This document shows, one piece after another, positions 13,806 through 14,637 of a DNA stretch of 14,637 nt. The notes below the pieces were generated by a model. That model worked only from the letters and a program-made list of their open reading frames with translations. It was not told the DNA's origin and ran no database searches. The position numbers and the translations under genes are program-made. Numbering within the stretch: the stretch's first letter is position 1; each line of letters opens with the position of its first letter. This DNA comes from Gammaproteobacteria bacterium (lineage in GTDB: Bacteria; Pseudomonadota; Gammaproteobacteria; Enterobacterales; Alteromonadaceae): the NCBI GenBank assembly GCA_027484495.1, contig JAIXSW010000019.1, forward strand, positions 1-14,637, read 5' to 3'.

Positions 13806-14637
13806 CAGACTTCCAGATTATCGATCAAGCGGGTAGTACCAAGATAGGCCGCCAGCAAAATGACTAACGGCTTGCTGTTGCTGTCGGCCAGTTCCAGCGT
13901 CTGGCGGTCACAAATATGAATATAATCCGCTCTGAAGCCAGCCTGACTCAGAGTGTCCGCCACCTGCTGTTCCAGCGCGCGAAAATCAGCGAAACCGCCA
14001 CTGATTTGCTGGCGCAGCCATTGCAGTTGCTGATAAATCAGCGGCGCCGTAGCGCGGGCTTCAGTGGATAAATAGCCATTGCGTGAACTCAGTGCCAGGC
14101 CGTCTGCGGCGCGTTCTGTATCGATGCCGATGATTTCAATCGGGAACGACAAATCCGTTGTGAGCTGCCGGATCACCGCCAGTTGCTGATAGTCTTTTTT
14201 ACCAAACAACGCGATATCCGGCTGCACCAGATTAAACAGTTTGCTGACGATAGTGGCGACGCCGCGGAAATGACCTGGACGGCTGGCACCACAATGCTGA
14301 TCACCCACTTTGGGCACTTCAACCGCGGTTTGTGCTTCAAGACCACGTGGGTAAATCAATTCAGGTGTTGGGGTAAACACAGCATCGGCTTGATGATCGG
14401 TCAGACCGGCGCAATCTTCGGTCAAGGTACGCGGATATTTGGCCAGATATTCATTGGCGCCAAATTGCATCGGATTAACAAAAATCGACACGATCACGCG
14501 GTCGGCACGCTGCCGGGCTTCATCGACCAGCTTAAAATGGCCGGAGTGCAGATTGCCCATCGTCGGTACAAAGGCCACGGTCTGACCGGCCTGGCGCCAG
14601 GCGCGAACTGTCGCGCGTAGTACTAAAAAAAAAAAAA
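13805..14637 (-). CDS. panC: Pantothenate synthetase, 5'-truncated by the window end
   Basis: Makes pantothenate from pantoate, beta-alanine and ATP in the cytoplasm. PTMGNLHSGH carries the HxGH nucleotide site (14548-14537). FVNPMQF, SRPGHFRGVATIVSKLFN, GKKDYQQL and the KMSKS-like LALSSRNGYL are all intact, and the end ARLIDN-like TRLIDNLEV is normal. A GTG at 14578 could start a 257-residue reading, but that would delete conserved N-terminal residues. The frame continues upstream as VRAWRQAGQTVAFVPTMG, matching E. coli PanC from about residue 8, so the real start lies outside. The final 13 bases are all A and would encode poly-Phe, so they are probably artefact. The gene is coupled to the PnuC-like gene by a 1-nt overlap. 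No panB or panD is in the window. Confidence 0.93.
   Translation of the reverse strand, partial: FFFLVLRATVRAWRQAGQTVAFVPTMGNLHSGHFKLVDEARQRADRVIVSIFVNPMQFGANEYLAKYPRTLTEDCAGLTDHQADAVFTPTPELIYPRGLEAQTAVEVPKVGDQHCGASRPGHFRGVATIVSKLFNLVQPDIALFGKKDYQQLAVIRQLTTDLSFPIEIIGIDTERAADGLALSSRNGYLSTEARATAPLIYQQLQWLRQQISGGFADFRALEQQVADTLSQAGFRADYIHICDRQTLELADSNSKPLVILLAAYLGTTRLIDNLEV
14625..14637. other. Terminal run of 13 A, probable assembly artefact
   Basis: The window stops in A x13. On the coding strand of panC this would read Phe-Phe-Phe-Phe where the family has an ordinary beta strand and the start Met. The base before it (14624) is the last one consistent with PanC. Confidence 0.6.

Noticed and set aside
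14183..14620. 145-codon plus-strand open frame opposite panC
   Set aside because: It is a shadow of the well-conserved panC on the other strand, with no ribosome site and no recognisable product.

Overview
The window looks like chromosomal core sequence from a gammaproteobacterium. The protein set (glutamine-dependent NadE, GlnB almost identical to the enteric protein, PqiABC, a tyrS / M23 peptidase / anmK block as in Pseudomonas and Shewanella relatives, and type IV pilus minor-pilin genes) suggests an Alteromonadales or Rheinheimera/Alishewanella-like bacterium. The genus is a guess from overall flavour, not a measured assignment. Genes are densely packed. There are no rRNA or tRNA genes, insertion sequences or CRISPR arrays.

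Layout. (1) Positions 1-2344 hold the end of a type IV pilus cluster: a short PilY1-like secreted protein, a PilE-type pilin with a 1-nt overlap, and a convergent FimT/GspH-type pseudopilin. (2) Positions 2462-8132 hold a plus-strand run of five tightly spaced genes behind one good promoter: nadE, glnB (PII), pqiA, pqiB, pqiC. (3) Positions 8148-10589 hold a minus-strand pair for cell-wall turnover, an M23 endopeptidase followed by anmK. It diverges from tyrS (10751-11953), which ends in two tandem, near-identical intrinsic terminators. (4) Positions 12183-13275 hold a two-gene operon of an SPFH (stomatin/prohibitin-like) membrane protein and a small Arc-type ribbon-helix-helix protein. It is preceded by an unusual array of three YAATGYGAT half-sites. 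(5) Positions 13209-14637 hold a minus-strand pair, panC (cut by the window end) and a PnuC-family transporter. The transporter overlaps the Arc-type gene tail to tail by 67 nt.

How they fit together. NadE makes NAD from glutamine nitrogen and GlnB senses glutamine and 2-oxoglutarate. The pair is linked 8 nt apart, matching published PII control of glutamine-dependent NAD synthetase. PqiABC is an envelope lipid-transport system of the MCE class. AnmK and the M23 peptidase act in murein remodelling and recycling. PanC and PnuC serve coenzyme A and pyridine (or related vitamin) supply.

The best candidate for an undescribed system is the SPFH/Arc-type pair with its own operator-like array. The window ends in 13 consecutive A bases that break the conserved PanC N-terminus and are probably a contig-end artefact.
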